Shown here: positions 1 through 6,245 of the stretch, in pieces
How positions within the stretch are numbered: the stretch's first letter is position 1
How the letters are laid out: each line of letters begins with the position of its first letter
Source of the DNA: an uncultured Atopobiaceae bacterium
GTDB taxonomy: Bacteria > Actinomycetota > Coriobacteriia > Coriobacteriales > Atopobiaceae
Reading direction: 5' to 3'
Length of the DNA: 9,264 bases
Assembly (NCBI GenBank): GCA_947303905.1
Contig: CAMYZR010000034.1
Location: 1-9,264 of the forward strand
Notes under the pieces: generated by a model
What the model was told of the DNA's origin: nothing
The model's database searches: none
Seen by the model: the letters and a program-made list of their open reading frames with translations, nothing else
Program-made: the position numbers and the translations under genes

Positions 1-1
1 C

Positions 2-2467
2 ATCGTGTCGCGTGCGCTGCCGGATGTGCGCGACGGCCTGAAGCCCGTGCATCGCCGCATCCTCTACGCCATGAACGAGGCCCACATCGTCCCGAGCCGC
101 CCGCACAAGAAGAGTGCGTGGACGGTCGGCGAAGTCATGGGCAAGTACCACCCGCACGGAGACGCGGCCATCTACGACTCCATGGTTCGTATGGCCCAGG
201 ACTTCTCCATGCGCCTGCCGCTTGTCGACGGACATGGCAACTTTGGTTCCATCGACGGCGATCCTCCGGCGGCAATGCGTTACACCGAGAGCCGCCTGAC
301 CTACGCCGCCATGGAGATGCTGCGCGACCTCGACAAGGAGACGGTCGACCTGCAGCCCAACTACGACGAGTCGCTCTCCGAGCCTGCCGTGCTGCCCGCA
401 CGCTTCCCCAACCTTCTGGTCAATGGTTCGTCGGGCATCGCCGTCGGAATGGCCACCAACATCCCGCCTCACAACTTGAACGAGGTCATCGCGGCCGTCA
501 ACATGATGATCGACAACCCCGATTCCACGGTTGACGACCTGATGAAGGTCCTGCCCGGTCCGGACTTCCCCACGGGTGGCATCATCATGGGGACCGACGG
601 CATCCGCGAGGCCTACGAGACTGGCCGCGGCACCATCACCGTGCGCGCCAAGGTCCATGTCGAGAACATCGGCAAGGGCAGCCGTCAGCGCCTTGTGGTG
701 ACCGAGATTCCGTATCAGGTCAACAAGGGCACGCTGCAGGAGCGCATCGCCCAGCAGGTCAACGAGAAGCACATCGAGGGCATCTCCGACATGCGCGACG
801 AGTCCAACCGCAAGGGCATGCGCATCGTCATTGACCTCAAGAGTGGCGCTGTTCCGCAGGTCGTGCTCAACAACCTGTACAAGCGTACGCAGCTCCAGGC
901 CAACTTCGGCGTCATCGACCTCGCCCTGGTCGATGGTGTGCCCCGTACGCTGAGCCTGCCCGAGATGCTGCGTCACTACATCGACCATCAGGTCGACGTC
1001 GTCACCCGCCGCACGCAGTTCGATCTGGACAAGGCACTCAAGCGCGTCCACATCCTCGAGGGCCTTCTCATCGCCGTCGACAACATCGACGAGGTCGTGC
1101 ACATCATTCGTTCGAGTCGTGACGATGCCGAGGCTAAGGCGCGCATGCACGAGCGCTTTGGCATCGATGACATCCAGGGCGAAGCCATCCTCCAGATGCG
1201 CCTGAGGCGCCTGACGGGTCTGGCGCGCGACGAGCTCGTCGGTCAGATCGCGGCCCTGCATGAGCAGATCGCCTACTATCGCGACCTCCTCGAGCATCCC
1301 GAGAAGATTCTCGGCGTCATCAAGGACGAGCTCGAGGCCATCGGCCAGCGTTTTGGCAACAAGCGTCGCACCCAGATCACGGGCGTGGCAGCCGAGGACC
1401 TCGACGTCGAGGACCTCATCGCCGAGGAGGACATGGTCATCACCTGCACGCACGCTGGCTACGTCAAGCGCCTGCCTGTGGTCACCTATCGCTCGCAGAA
1501 GCGTGGTGGCAAGGGCATCCAGGGTCTCTCGCTCAAGGACAACGACTTCGTCGAGGACCTCTTCGTTGCCTCCACGCACGACTTCGTGCTGTTCTTTACC
1601 AACAAGGGCAAGGTCTATCGCGTGAAGGTGCACGAGCTGCCCACGGGCACGCGCTACTCCCGCGGATCGGCGCTGGTCAACGTGCTGCAGCTCGACGAGG
1701 GCGAGCATCCTACGGCGGTCATCACCTGCCGCAGCTTCCCCGAGGACGAGTACCTGCTGTTTGCCACCAAGAGCGGCATGGTCAAGAAGACGGCCATGAG
1801 TGACTACGACAAGACCCGTCGCGACGGCCTCATCGCCATCAACCTCAAGAAGGGTGACGAGCTGGTCAATGTCCGTCGTGTCAAGAAGAACGAGAAGGTC
1901 ATTCTCTGCTCCAGCCACGGCAAGGCCATCCTCTTCGACGAGTCCGAGATCAGGCCTACCGGTAGGGCGACCTCCGGCGTGCGCGGCATCACCCTCAAGG
2001 ACGGTGCCACCATGCTTGGCATGGAGATCTCCAACGGCAACGGCGACCTGTTCGTCATCACAGAGAAGGGCTTTGGCAAGCGCACGCCGGTTTCCGACTA
2101 TCCGGAGCACAAGCGCGGCGGCCAGGGCGTGTATACCATCGCCATGACGCAGCGCAAGGGCAACCTGGTTGCCTGCCGCGTGGTTGGCCCGCAGCACGAG
2201 CTCATGATCGTCTCCGAGGAGGGCGTGGTCATCCGCGTCAAGTCGTCCGACATCTCCAAGCTCGGCCGCTCGACCCAGGGCGTCAAGGTCATGAACCTCG
2301 GCGAGAACGACCGCGTCGGTGCCGTCGCTCGTATGGTTGTCCACAAGAAGAAGGCTGCCCGTGTCGACCCGATGCAGGGTGCCCTCGAGCTGGGCGTTCC
2401 CTCCGACGATGACCCCATCGACATCGGAGGTGAGGAGGTACTCGACGAGACGCTGATCGACGAGTAG
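2..2467 (+). CDS. gyrA: DNA gyrase subunit A (5' end outside window)
   Basis: GyrA is the breakage-reunion subunit of DNA gyrase. With GyrB it introduces negative supercoils using ATP. The reading frame is already open at base 2, and the visible protein begins at the residue matching Ile29 of E. coli GyrA, so about 30 codons lie upstream; the GTG at base 5 is an internal Val, not the start. The catalytic Tyr, in the motif AAMRYTE, is at bases 281-283. The quinolone-binding loop reads HGDAAIYD, with Ala where E. coli has Ser83 and the Asp87 equivalent kept. The GyrA box, which separates gyrase from topoisomerase IV, reads QKRGGKG at bases 1496-1516, and the beta-pinwheel C-terminal domain follows. 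The tail is acidic. The reconstructed length, about 850 residues, is normal for the family. There is no intein or frameshift. GyrB is expected just upstream, outside the window. Confidence 0.98.
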   Translation: MVSRALPDVRDGLKPVHRRILYAMNEAHIVPSRPHKKSAWTVGEVMGKYHPHGDAAIYDSMVRMAQDFSMRLPLVDGHGNFGSIDGDPPAAMRYTESRLTYAAMEMLRDLDKETVDLQPNYDESLSEPAVLPARFPNLLVNGSSGIAVGMATNIPPHNLNEVIAAVNMMIDNPDSTVDDLMKVLPGPDFPTGGIIMGTDGIREAYETGRGTITVRAKVHVENIGKGSRQRLVVTEIPYQVNKGTLQERIAQQVNEKHIEGISDMRDESNRKGMRIVIDLKSGAVPQVVLNNLYKRTQLQANFGVIDLALVDGVPRTLSLPEMLRHYIDHQVDVVTRRTQFDLDKALKRVHILEGLLIAVDNIDEVVHIIRSSRDDAEAKARMHERFGIDDIQGEAILQMRLRRLTGLARDELVGQIAALHEQIAYYRDLLEHPEKILGVIKDELEAIGQRFGNKRRTQITGVAAEDLDVEDLIAEEDMVITCTHAGYVKRLPVVTYRSQKRGGKGIQGLSLKDNDFVEDLFVASTHDFVLFFTNKGKVYRVKVHELPTGTRYSRGSALVNVLQLDEGEHPTAVITCRSFPEDEYLLFATKSGMVKKTAMSDYDKTRRDGLIAINLKKGDELVNVRRVKKNEKVILCSSHGKAILFDESEIRPTGRATSGVRGITLKDGATMLGMEISNGNGDLFVITEKGFGKRTPVSDYPEHKRGGQGVYTIAMTQRKGNLVACRVVGPQHELMIVSEEGVVIRVKSSDISKLGRSTQGVKVMNLGENDRVGAVARMVVHKKKAARVDPMQGALELGVPSDDDPIDIGGEEVLDETLIDE

Positions 2468-2488
2468 CCCCATACCACAGATACGGAG

Positions 2489-2529
2489 ACGTGCCCTCGC
2501 ATATGATGCGGGGGCACGTTGCTTTTCTT
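2489..2529 (+). terminator. Rho-independent terminator of gyrA
   Basis: A stem of about 14 bp (2489-2502 with 2506-2519, one G-U pair) closes a 3-nt loop and is followed by TGCTTTTCTT. It begins 22 nt after the gyrA stop codon. There is no T-tract on the minus-strand side, so it serves gyrA and not the convergent gene ending at 2557. Confidence 0.9.
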
Positions 2530-2556
2530 GCCAGTGCGTTGGTTGTGGCAGAGCCT

Positions 2557-3054
2557 CTAAGCAAAGTCCTCCGGGCTCAGGTTCTCCACGAAGTCATGGA
2601 AGGCCTGGAACTCGCGTTCCTCGTTGTCCTGCTCGACCGTATGGAAGTCAGGCATGGTGGCCGTGCTCAGCACCTGCTCGCGGGCAAAGATTGGTGCTCC
2701 CGTGCGCAAGGCCAGCGCGATGGCATCGGAGGGGCGGCAGTCGACGTCGGTACGCGATCCGTCACTGCGCACCAGCTGCAACGTCGCGTAGAAGGTGGTG
2801 CCGCGGACGTCAACGATGGATATGGAGGCCAATCGGGCTCCCAGCGACTCAATCACGCTGGAAAGCAGGTCGTGCGTGAGGGGACGAAGCGACTTGCGCT
2901 CCTCGATGCTTGCCGTGATCGCGGCCGCCTCGATAGGACCGATACGTATAGGCAGATGGACCTGGGGACCAGTCTCGTCGTGCTTCTTAAGCACCACGAG
3001 AGAAGCCATCTGAAGGCTTCCCATGACAACGGTCTGTATGTCCATACGCACCAT
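2557..3054 (-). CDS. Bifunctional nuclease (BFN/DUF151) family protein
   Basis: The 165-residue protein matches the BFN/DUF151 fold. The N-terminal strand region reads VVLKKHDETGPQVHLPIRIGP (broken here only by description), followed by the family-typical IEAAAI helix near residue 40, RPLTHDLL near residue 57, and the signature DCRPSDAIALALRTGAPIF near residues 104-122. Family members have been reported to show RNase and DNase activity in vitro; the cellular role in bacteria is poorly defined. No C-terminal UVR domain is present; the tail is acidic (EQDNEEREF). The ATG at 3054 is chosen because GAGGAG lies 5 nt upstream; the next Met (codon 4) is too far from it. The gene stands alone, converging on gyrA and diverging from the tRNA pair. 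Family assignment is firm; substrate and nuclease activity here are not shown by sequence. Confidence 0.88.
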   Translation of the reverse strand: MVRMDIQTVVMGSLQMASLVVLKKHDETGPQVHLPIRIGPIEAAAITASIEERKSLRPLTHDLLSSVIESLGARLASISIVDVRGTTFYATLQLVRSDGSRTDVDCRPSDAIALALRTGAPIFAREQVLSTATMPDFHTVEQDNEEREFQAFHDFVENLSPEDFA

Positions 3055-3078
3055 GCGATCTCCTCACTCGACAGGCGC

Positions 3079-3107
3079 ATGATAGGGAAAACACTCACTG
3101 AGCGCAA
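3079..3107 (-). promoter_or_regulatory. Probable sigma-A type promoter of the BFN gene
   Basis: On the minus strand TTGCGC (3107-3102) and TATCAT (3084-3079) are separated by 17 nt. Initiation near 3072 would give a leader of under 20 nt, just enough to contain the GAGGAG ribosome site. The -35 matches consensus at 3 of 6 positions and the -10 at 5 of 6. Confidence 0.5.
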
Positions 3108-3185
3108 CGGCTGGAATCCAATTGGAAAGCTTTGGCCCGTAGAAAGCCCTCGAAATGTGGCGAGCAGAACTTCTCAAAATTCTTC

Positions 3186-3214
3186 TTGACCTAGTGGGGT
3201 GGTCTGTGTATTAT
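3186..3214 (+). promoter_or_regulatory. Strong sigma-A type promoter of the tRNA pair
   Basis: TTGACC (3186-3191) and TATTAT (3209-3214) are separated by exactly 17 nt, both near consensus. The expected start near 3221 lies about 7 nt before the tRNA-Ile 5' end. This is the best promoter in the window, as expected for a stable-RNA operon. Confidence 0.85.
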
Positions 3215-3227
3215 TAATTCTCGCGTT

Positions 3228-3304
3228 GGGCCTGTAGCTCAGTTGGTCAGAGCGTCCGGCTGATAACCGGGAGGTCACAAGTTCGAGCCTTGTCAGGCCC
3301 ACCA
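3228..3304 (+). tRNA. ileT: tRNA-Ile (anticodon GAT)
   Basis: A full cloverleaf can be drawn: acceptor GGGCCTG pairs with CAGGCCC, the anticodon loop CTGATAA (3260-3266) carries GAT at 3262-3264, and the T-arm holds TTCGAGC. The discriminator is A and CCA is encoded at 3302-3304. It reads ATC/ATT codons. It is co-transcribed with tRNA-Ala 74 nt downstream. The symbol follows mycobacterial naming of the tRNA-Ile after gyrA. Confidence 0.97.
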
Positions 3305-3313
3305 CCCTTCGCG

Positions 3314-3357
3314 AATAGCCGCCCCAGTGTAGCCGAGTCGCCGCTGGGGCGGTTATT
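3314..3357 (+). other. Strong hairpin between the two tRNAs
   Basis: Arms 3314-3327 and 3344-3357 pair over 14 bp with a single G-U, closing a 16-nt loop. No T-tract follows (GTAAGC), so it is unlikely to terminate transcription. The likelier role is a spacer structure guiding RNase processing of the tRNA precursor, or a Rho-type pause. This role is inferred. Confidence 0.6.
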
Positions 3358-3378
3358 GTAAGCGGAGGCTCCACATAT

Positions 3379-3454
3379 GGGGATGTAGCTCAGCTGGGAG
3401 AGCGCGGGCTTTGCAAGCCTGAGGCCGAGGGTTCGAGCCCCTTCATCTCCACCA
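3379..3454 (+). tRNA. alaT: tRNA-Ala (anticodon TGC)
   Basis: Acceptor GGGGATG pairs with CATCTCC (one G-U). The D-arm has GCTC/GAGC, the anticodon loop TTTGCAA (3410-3416) carries TGC at 3412-3414, and the T-arm contains GGTTCGAGCC. Discriminator A and CCA are encoded (3451-3454). It reads GCN alanine codons, chiefly GCA/GCG. The Ile-Ala pair usually sits between 16S and 23S rRNA genes in many bacteria; here it is free-standing after gyrA, as in mycobacteria. Confidence 0.97.
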
Positions 3455-3463
3455 TAAACTCCG

Positions 3464-3492
3464 GCGTCCCTGCCCAGGGGCGCTTTTCTTTT
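3464..3492 (+). terminator. Rho-independent terminator of the tRNA operon
   Basis: An 8-bp stem GCGTCCCT (3464-3471) with AGGGGCGC (3476-3483), one G-U pair, closes a GCCC loop and is followed by TTTTCTTTT. It starts 9 nt after the tRNA-Ala CCA and separates the tRNAs from the polysaccharide locus. Confidence 0.92.
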
Positions 3493-3496
3493 GCCG

Positions 3497-3603
3497 TGGA
3501 CCCCCATGGGCTCGAACCGCGAGGTCGCGACAGGCCTGCGGCCTGTGGCTACCCCATTTGTCTCCAGAGGCAGAGACGTAGCCCTTTTGTTCAAGTGGGT
3601 CCA
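3497..3603. repeat. Multi-hairpin palindromic element of unknown function
   Basis: Terminal arms TGGACCC (3497-3503) and GGGTCCA (3597-3603) are perfect inverted repeats. Inside are three hairpins that abut with no spare base: CGCG-AGGT-CGCG (3518-3529), ACAGGCC-TGC-GGCCTGT (3530-3546), and GGCTAC/GTAGCC extended by GTCTC/GAGAC with a 7-nt bulge (3547-3583). The last is followed by CTTTTGTT and could act as a weak second terminator. On the minus strand the element carries GGTTCGAGCCC, the same 11 bases as the T-arm of the neighbouring tRNA-Ala, but no anticodon arm or D-arm of tRNA form can be drawn. No convincing coding potential is seen. It could be a dispersed palindromic repeat, a structured RNA leader of the locus downstream, or a degraded tRNA-derived sequence. 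Confidence 0.6.
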
Positions 3604-3617
3604 ATCGGAGGCATTCT

Positions 3618-3626
3618 TGCTACTAT
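3618..3626 (+). promoter_or_regulatory. Possible extended -10 promoter of the polysaccharide locus
   Basis: TGCTACTAT resembles an extended -10 (TGn plus a hexamer matching 4 of 6). No convincing -35 is present. Initiation near 3633 would give a leader of about 34 nt to the ATG at 3667. If true, the ATG at 3625 lies inside the promoter and cannot be the start. Weak call. Confidence 0.25.
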
Positions 3627-3666
3627 GGTTGATGTTGCAAGGCCCATGAACATCCCGGAGAGTCAG

Positions 3667-4229
3667 ATGGAACCCATAACCTCAGGCAATTTCACGTTCA
3701 TCCCTACCAAGATCGACGGGGTCATAATTGTGGAATGTCGGTCTTTTGGCGATTCCCGTGGGTACTTCAAAGAGGTCTACAAGCGCCCGGACTTCGTTGC
3801 CGGTGGCATCGACACCGAGTTCGTCCAGGATAACCAATCCTCTTCGGTCAGAGGCTTCGTGGTCTGCACTTTCAGATCAACCATCCGCAGGCAAAGTTGG
3901 TGCACGTTATCCAGGGAGAGGTCTTCGACGTTGCGGTCGACCTCAGGGAGGGCAGCCCCACCTATGGCGAGTGGACCGGCGTGAGGCTCTCAGCGGAGAG
4001 CAACCGTCAGTTCTTCATTCCGCGTGGCTTTGCCCACGGATTCTACGTGCTCAGCGAAACCGCCATCTTCGCCTACAAGTGCGATGACGTGTATCACCCC
4101 AACGACGAGGGCGGCATCTGCTGGGACGATCCGGACATCGGGATCGAGTGGCCTCTTATCCCTGGGGAGCAGGTCATCCTGAGCGAGAAGGACAAGCATC
4201 ATCCCACGCTAAGCGAGCTCAGAAAGTAG
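3667..4229 (+). pseudogene. rfbC: dTDP-4-dehydrorhamnose 3,5-epimerase (RmlC/RfbC), frameshifted
   Basis: RmlC converts dTDP-4-keto-6-deoxyglucose to dTDP-4-keto-L-rhamnose, the third step of dTDP-L-rhamnose synthesis in the cytoplasm. The first part, frame 3667-3855, has the family's FGDSRGYFKEVY and FVQDNQSSSVRG. The second part, in another frame from 3855 to the TAG at 4229, continues with LRGLHFQ, the KLVHVIQGEVFDVAVDLR strand, FFIPRGFAHGF and YKCDDVYHP. Family members read RGVLRGLH, while here GGC is followed directly by TTCGTGG, which is best explained by loss of 4 nt (CGTG) at about 3854-3855. Without it the protein would be about 188 residues, normal length. ATG 3667 is chosen for the CGGAG 6 nt upstream; ATG 3646 or 3625 remain possible. 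As written the first frame ends at 3984, destroying the cupin. No rmlA, rmlB or rmlD lies in the window. Confidence 0.88.
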
Positions 4230-4314
4230 CACAGTTCGAGACAGCATGACGTCCGAAGCGTAGGAGATTAGTAGTCACCTTTTGCTTCATCCTATTTGCG
4301 AGGAAAGTGACGTA

Positions 4315-5436
4315 GTGGTTTCAGAAGGACAGAAACGAACCAAGACCCGCATTCTCTCTGTGGAGATGCTTCGACTTGTCGCGATGCTAGGTATTGCCGC
4401 CTTCCATACGTTTCAGCCATGGTTCGAATTTGCCTGTACGGGGCACGTGATACCCGAGTCACTACTCTGCCGTCCTTCGATGTTGGGAACGCTTGGGTTT
4501 ATCGATCAGCTTGGAGCATGGGGTAATCATGTCTTCATCATGATATCGGGATGCTTTCTTCTGCCTGCCGCAATGAAGGATGCACGTGTTGGTGATTACA
4601 AGGCACACGGCGTTGCTCGACGGGTTGGACGGATACTTCTTGTAGTCGTCCCCTATGCCGTCTGCGCGATTGTGGTGGGTATGGTAGTCCCTGGCATAAC
4701 ATCCGCCTCACTGCACAGCCTTGGATGGTTCACACAGGGGCTTCAATTCATATGGGTGTACGTCACGCTTGTCGTGCTTTGTCCTTTCTTGGGACGCGTG
4801 CTGACGCAGCTGAAGCATCCAGGCTGCGTGCTTGGCGCGGCAACTGTGGTTATCTATGCCATCAACTACTACATCGCGTTCGTGTCGCCAGGTGAGAATT
4901 CGTGGTCACTTCTCGAGTGGCGTAAGCTTATGAGTGGTGTCACCTACGCATTGTCCTTTGTTATTGGTGGATGGCTTGCAAACAGACGCCTTACGCTCTC
5001 TCATGCTGGTGCATTCCTTGGCGTGAGCATTGCGGCAACGGTACTCGTAGAAACCTATGCAGCGGCGCGGATTGATCTCATGCTGCTGAATGCACTCTCT
5101 TACAAATCTACGTCGCTCTTCTCTTGTGCAATGGCCTTCGGATGTTTGGCACTTGCTATCGCTCTGCCCGCCGATGGAAATAATCGGCACCCAAGACTCT
5201 CGCGTGCCATTACCACTATGACCTCTGGGATGCTGGGTTTCTATGTGCTGCAGGCTCTCTTCTCAAAGGGATGGCACCAAGTCTCGTATGACATCCTCTA
5301 CCTTACCCTTGAGCAGTATGGGCAATTCGCCTTTATTGCCGCAGGCGTGTTTTTCAGCCTTGCATTCTTTGTGACGCTGGATATGATCGACATCTTCGTC
5401 CGCCAAACTCTCGTGCGTGCTTGTTCTCGCGTGTGA
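4315..5436 (+). CDS. Acyltransferase-3 family membrane protein (probable polysaccharide O-acyltransferase)
   Basis: This is an integral membrane protein of 373 residues with about ten hydrophobic segments. The first membrane helix contains the family's R-X10-H motif (R20 and H31 in MLRLVAMLGIAAFHTF), and NHVFIMISGCFLL near residue 80 matches the conserved second segment of acyltransferase-3 (OafA/NodX-like) proteins. These enzymes usually pass acetyl groups across the membrane onto surface polysaccharides or lipid-linked sugars; the acceptor here is unknown. The GTG at 4315 is preferred because GAGGAAAG lies 7-8 nt upstream; an in-frame TTG at 4282 would add 11 residues but has no ribosome site. 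It starts 85 nt after the broken epimerase and ends 99 nt before the broken permease, all on the same strand, so it probably decorates the polymer exported by the ABC transporter. It shows no lesion. Confidence 0.85.
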   Translation: MVSEGQKRTKTRILSVEMLRLVAMLGIAAFHTFQPWFEFACTGHVIPESLLCRPSMLGTLGFIDQLGAWGNHVFIMISGCFLLPAAMKDARVGDYKAHGVARRVGRILLVVVPYAVCAIVVGMVVPGITSASLHSLGWFTQGLQFIWVYVTLVVLCPFLGRVLTQLKHPGCVLGAATVVIYAINYYIAFVSPGENSWSLLEWRKLMSGVTYALSFVIGGWLANRRLTLSHAGAFLGVSIAATVLVETYAAARIDLMLLNALSYKSTSLFSCAMAFGCLALAIALPADGNNRHPRLSRAITTMTSGMLGFYVLQALFSKGWHQVSYDILYLTLEQYGQFAFIAAGVFFSLAFFVTLDMIDIFVRQTLVRACSRV

Positions 5437-5535
5437 TAGGGGTTTGGCAATACCATGGCATTCAACCATGTCGCGCCTGCTGGTGTTTGGGTACTTGTAT
5501 GATTGAGAGCGCTAGCTTGAAAATGGGAGGCATCA

Positions 5536-6245
5536 TTGTTTGGTTTAGCAAAGACGTTCTTACAAGTTTTGCACGACAATTGGGTCTGGCGCAGGCAAGC
5601 GTGGGAACTTGCAAAAATCGATCTTGTTAAGACGTATCGCGGTGCAGCTCTGGGCTGGATCTGGCTCTTTGTCAAGCCGGCCGTCTATATTGGAGTCTAT
5701 TACTTCACGTTTGCAATTGGTATGCGCACCGCATCTTCTATTAATGGTATGCCATTCCTCCTGTGGATGGCGGCAGGCGTTTTTCCCTGAAGCCTGCCGT
5801 GCCAAAGAGCGACATCATGCCAATGGCCTTCACTATCTTGATGTGCGCTCTCTTGCGTATCAAGTTGACGATTTACCTTCTTCAACTACCACTGGTGTTT
5901 GTACTGATGATGTACTTCTGGGTGATGTGGTCGATTTGGCTTTCACCACTTTCTGCTATATCGCGCGACTTCGCAAAACTGATCGGTACGCTCACGACTC
6001 CGTTCTTCTGGCTTTCCGGCGTGCTGTTTCAGCTCGATAAGTCTCCCCACATATTCAGGACGATCATGAACTTCAATCCCGTCTCATGGGGGTGCAGAGC
6101 CGTACGCGATTGCTTTATCGACCAGAAGTGGATCTGGCAGCAGCCCAAGGCGCTCGGTTGCTACCTTTTCATGTGTGTTCTGGTGACAATACTCGCCATG
6201 CACAGCTATCGACGCTTGCACAAGGAGGTGCCCGATGTCCTCTAA
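5536..6245 (+). pseudogene. ABC-2 type polysaccharide/teichoic acid export permease, disrupted
   Basis: TagG/Wzm-type permeases form the membrane channel that moves undecaprenyl-linked polymers out of the cell. The start is a TTG at 5536 behind GGGAGG (5 nt spacing), the only start in this frame after the stop at 5518. Frame 1 gives family-typical RRQAWELAKIDLVKTYRG, WLFVKPAVY and LLWMAAGVFP, then stops at 5788. The rest is in another frame: LRIKLTIYLLQLP, SPLSAISRDF, TPFFWLSGVLF, NFNPVSW and a C-terminal RLHKEVPDVL, ending at 6245. Family members continue GVFP with Trp and about 40 residues (cytoplasmic loop and half a helix) that are missing and replaced by about a dozen unrelated codons. 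So a net loss of roughly 30 codons plus a -1 shift is inferred. The end overlaps the ATPase start by 11 nt, the usual coupled arrangement. As written the transporter should not work. Confidence 0.87.
5771..5799. repeat. Quasi-palindrome at the permease lesion
   Basis: CGGCAGGC (5771-5778) and GCCTGCCG (5792-5799) form a perfect 8-bp inverted repeat around a 13-nt loop. The premature stop TGA (5788-5790) lies inside the loop. The left arm encodes the conserved AAG of the permease; the right arm fits no family residue, so it is probably part of the mutation. Confidence 0.7.

Noticed and set aside
2491..3189. Plus-strand open frame of 232 codons
   Set aside because: It is antisense to the BFN gene and begins inside the gyrA terminator; the minus-strand protein matches a known family.
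3174..3594. Minus-strand open frames across the two tRNA genes (peptides such as ARTCDLPVISRTL)
   Set aside because: They are antisense to two clear tRNAs; this kind of peptide is a familiar spurious prediction from tRNA complements.
3497..3603. A minus-strand tRNA gene (7-bp acceptor-like stem and T-loop consensus)
   Set aside because: The T-stem has a mismatch, an extra base breaks the acceptor junction, and no D-arm or 7-nt anticodon loop can be drawn.
3496..3666. Upstream extension of the epimerase frame back to 3496
   Set aside because: The residues come from the palindromic element and do not resemble RmlC; better starts with ribosome sites lie downstream.
3850..3860. Programmed frameshifting in the epimerase
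   Set aside because: No slippery heptamer is present, and a plain -1 slip would lack a conserved residue that a 4-nt loss explains.
5609..6040. 143-codon open frame bridging the permease lesion
   Set aside because: It lies in the third frame, shows no family motif, and the permease motifs are in the other two frames on either side.
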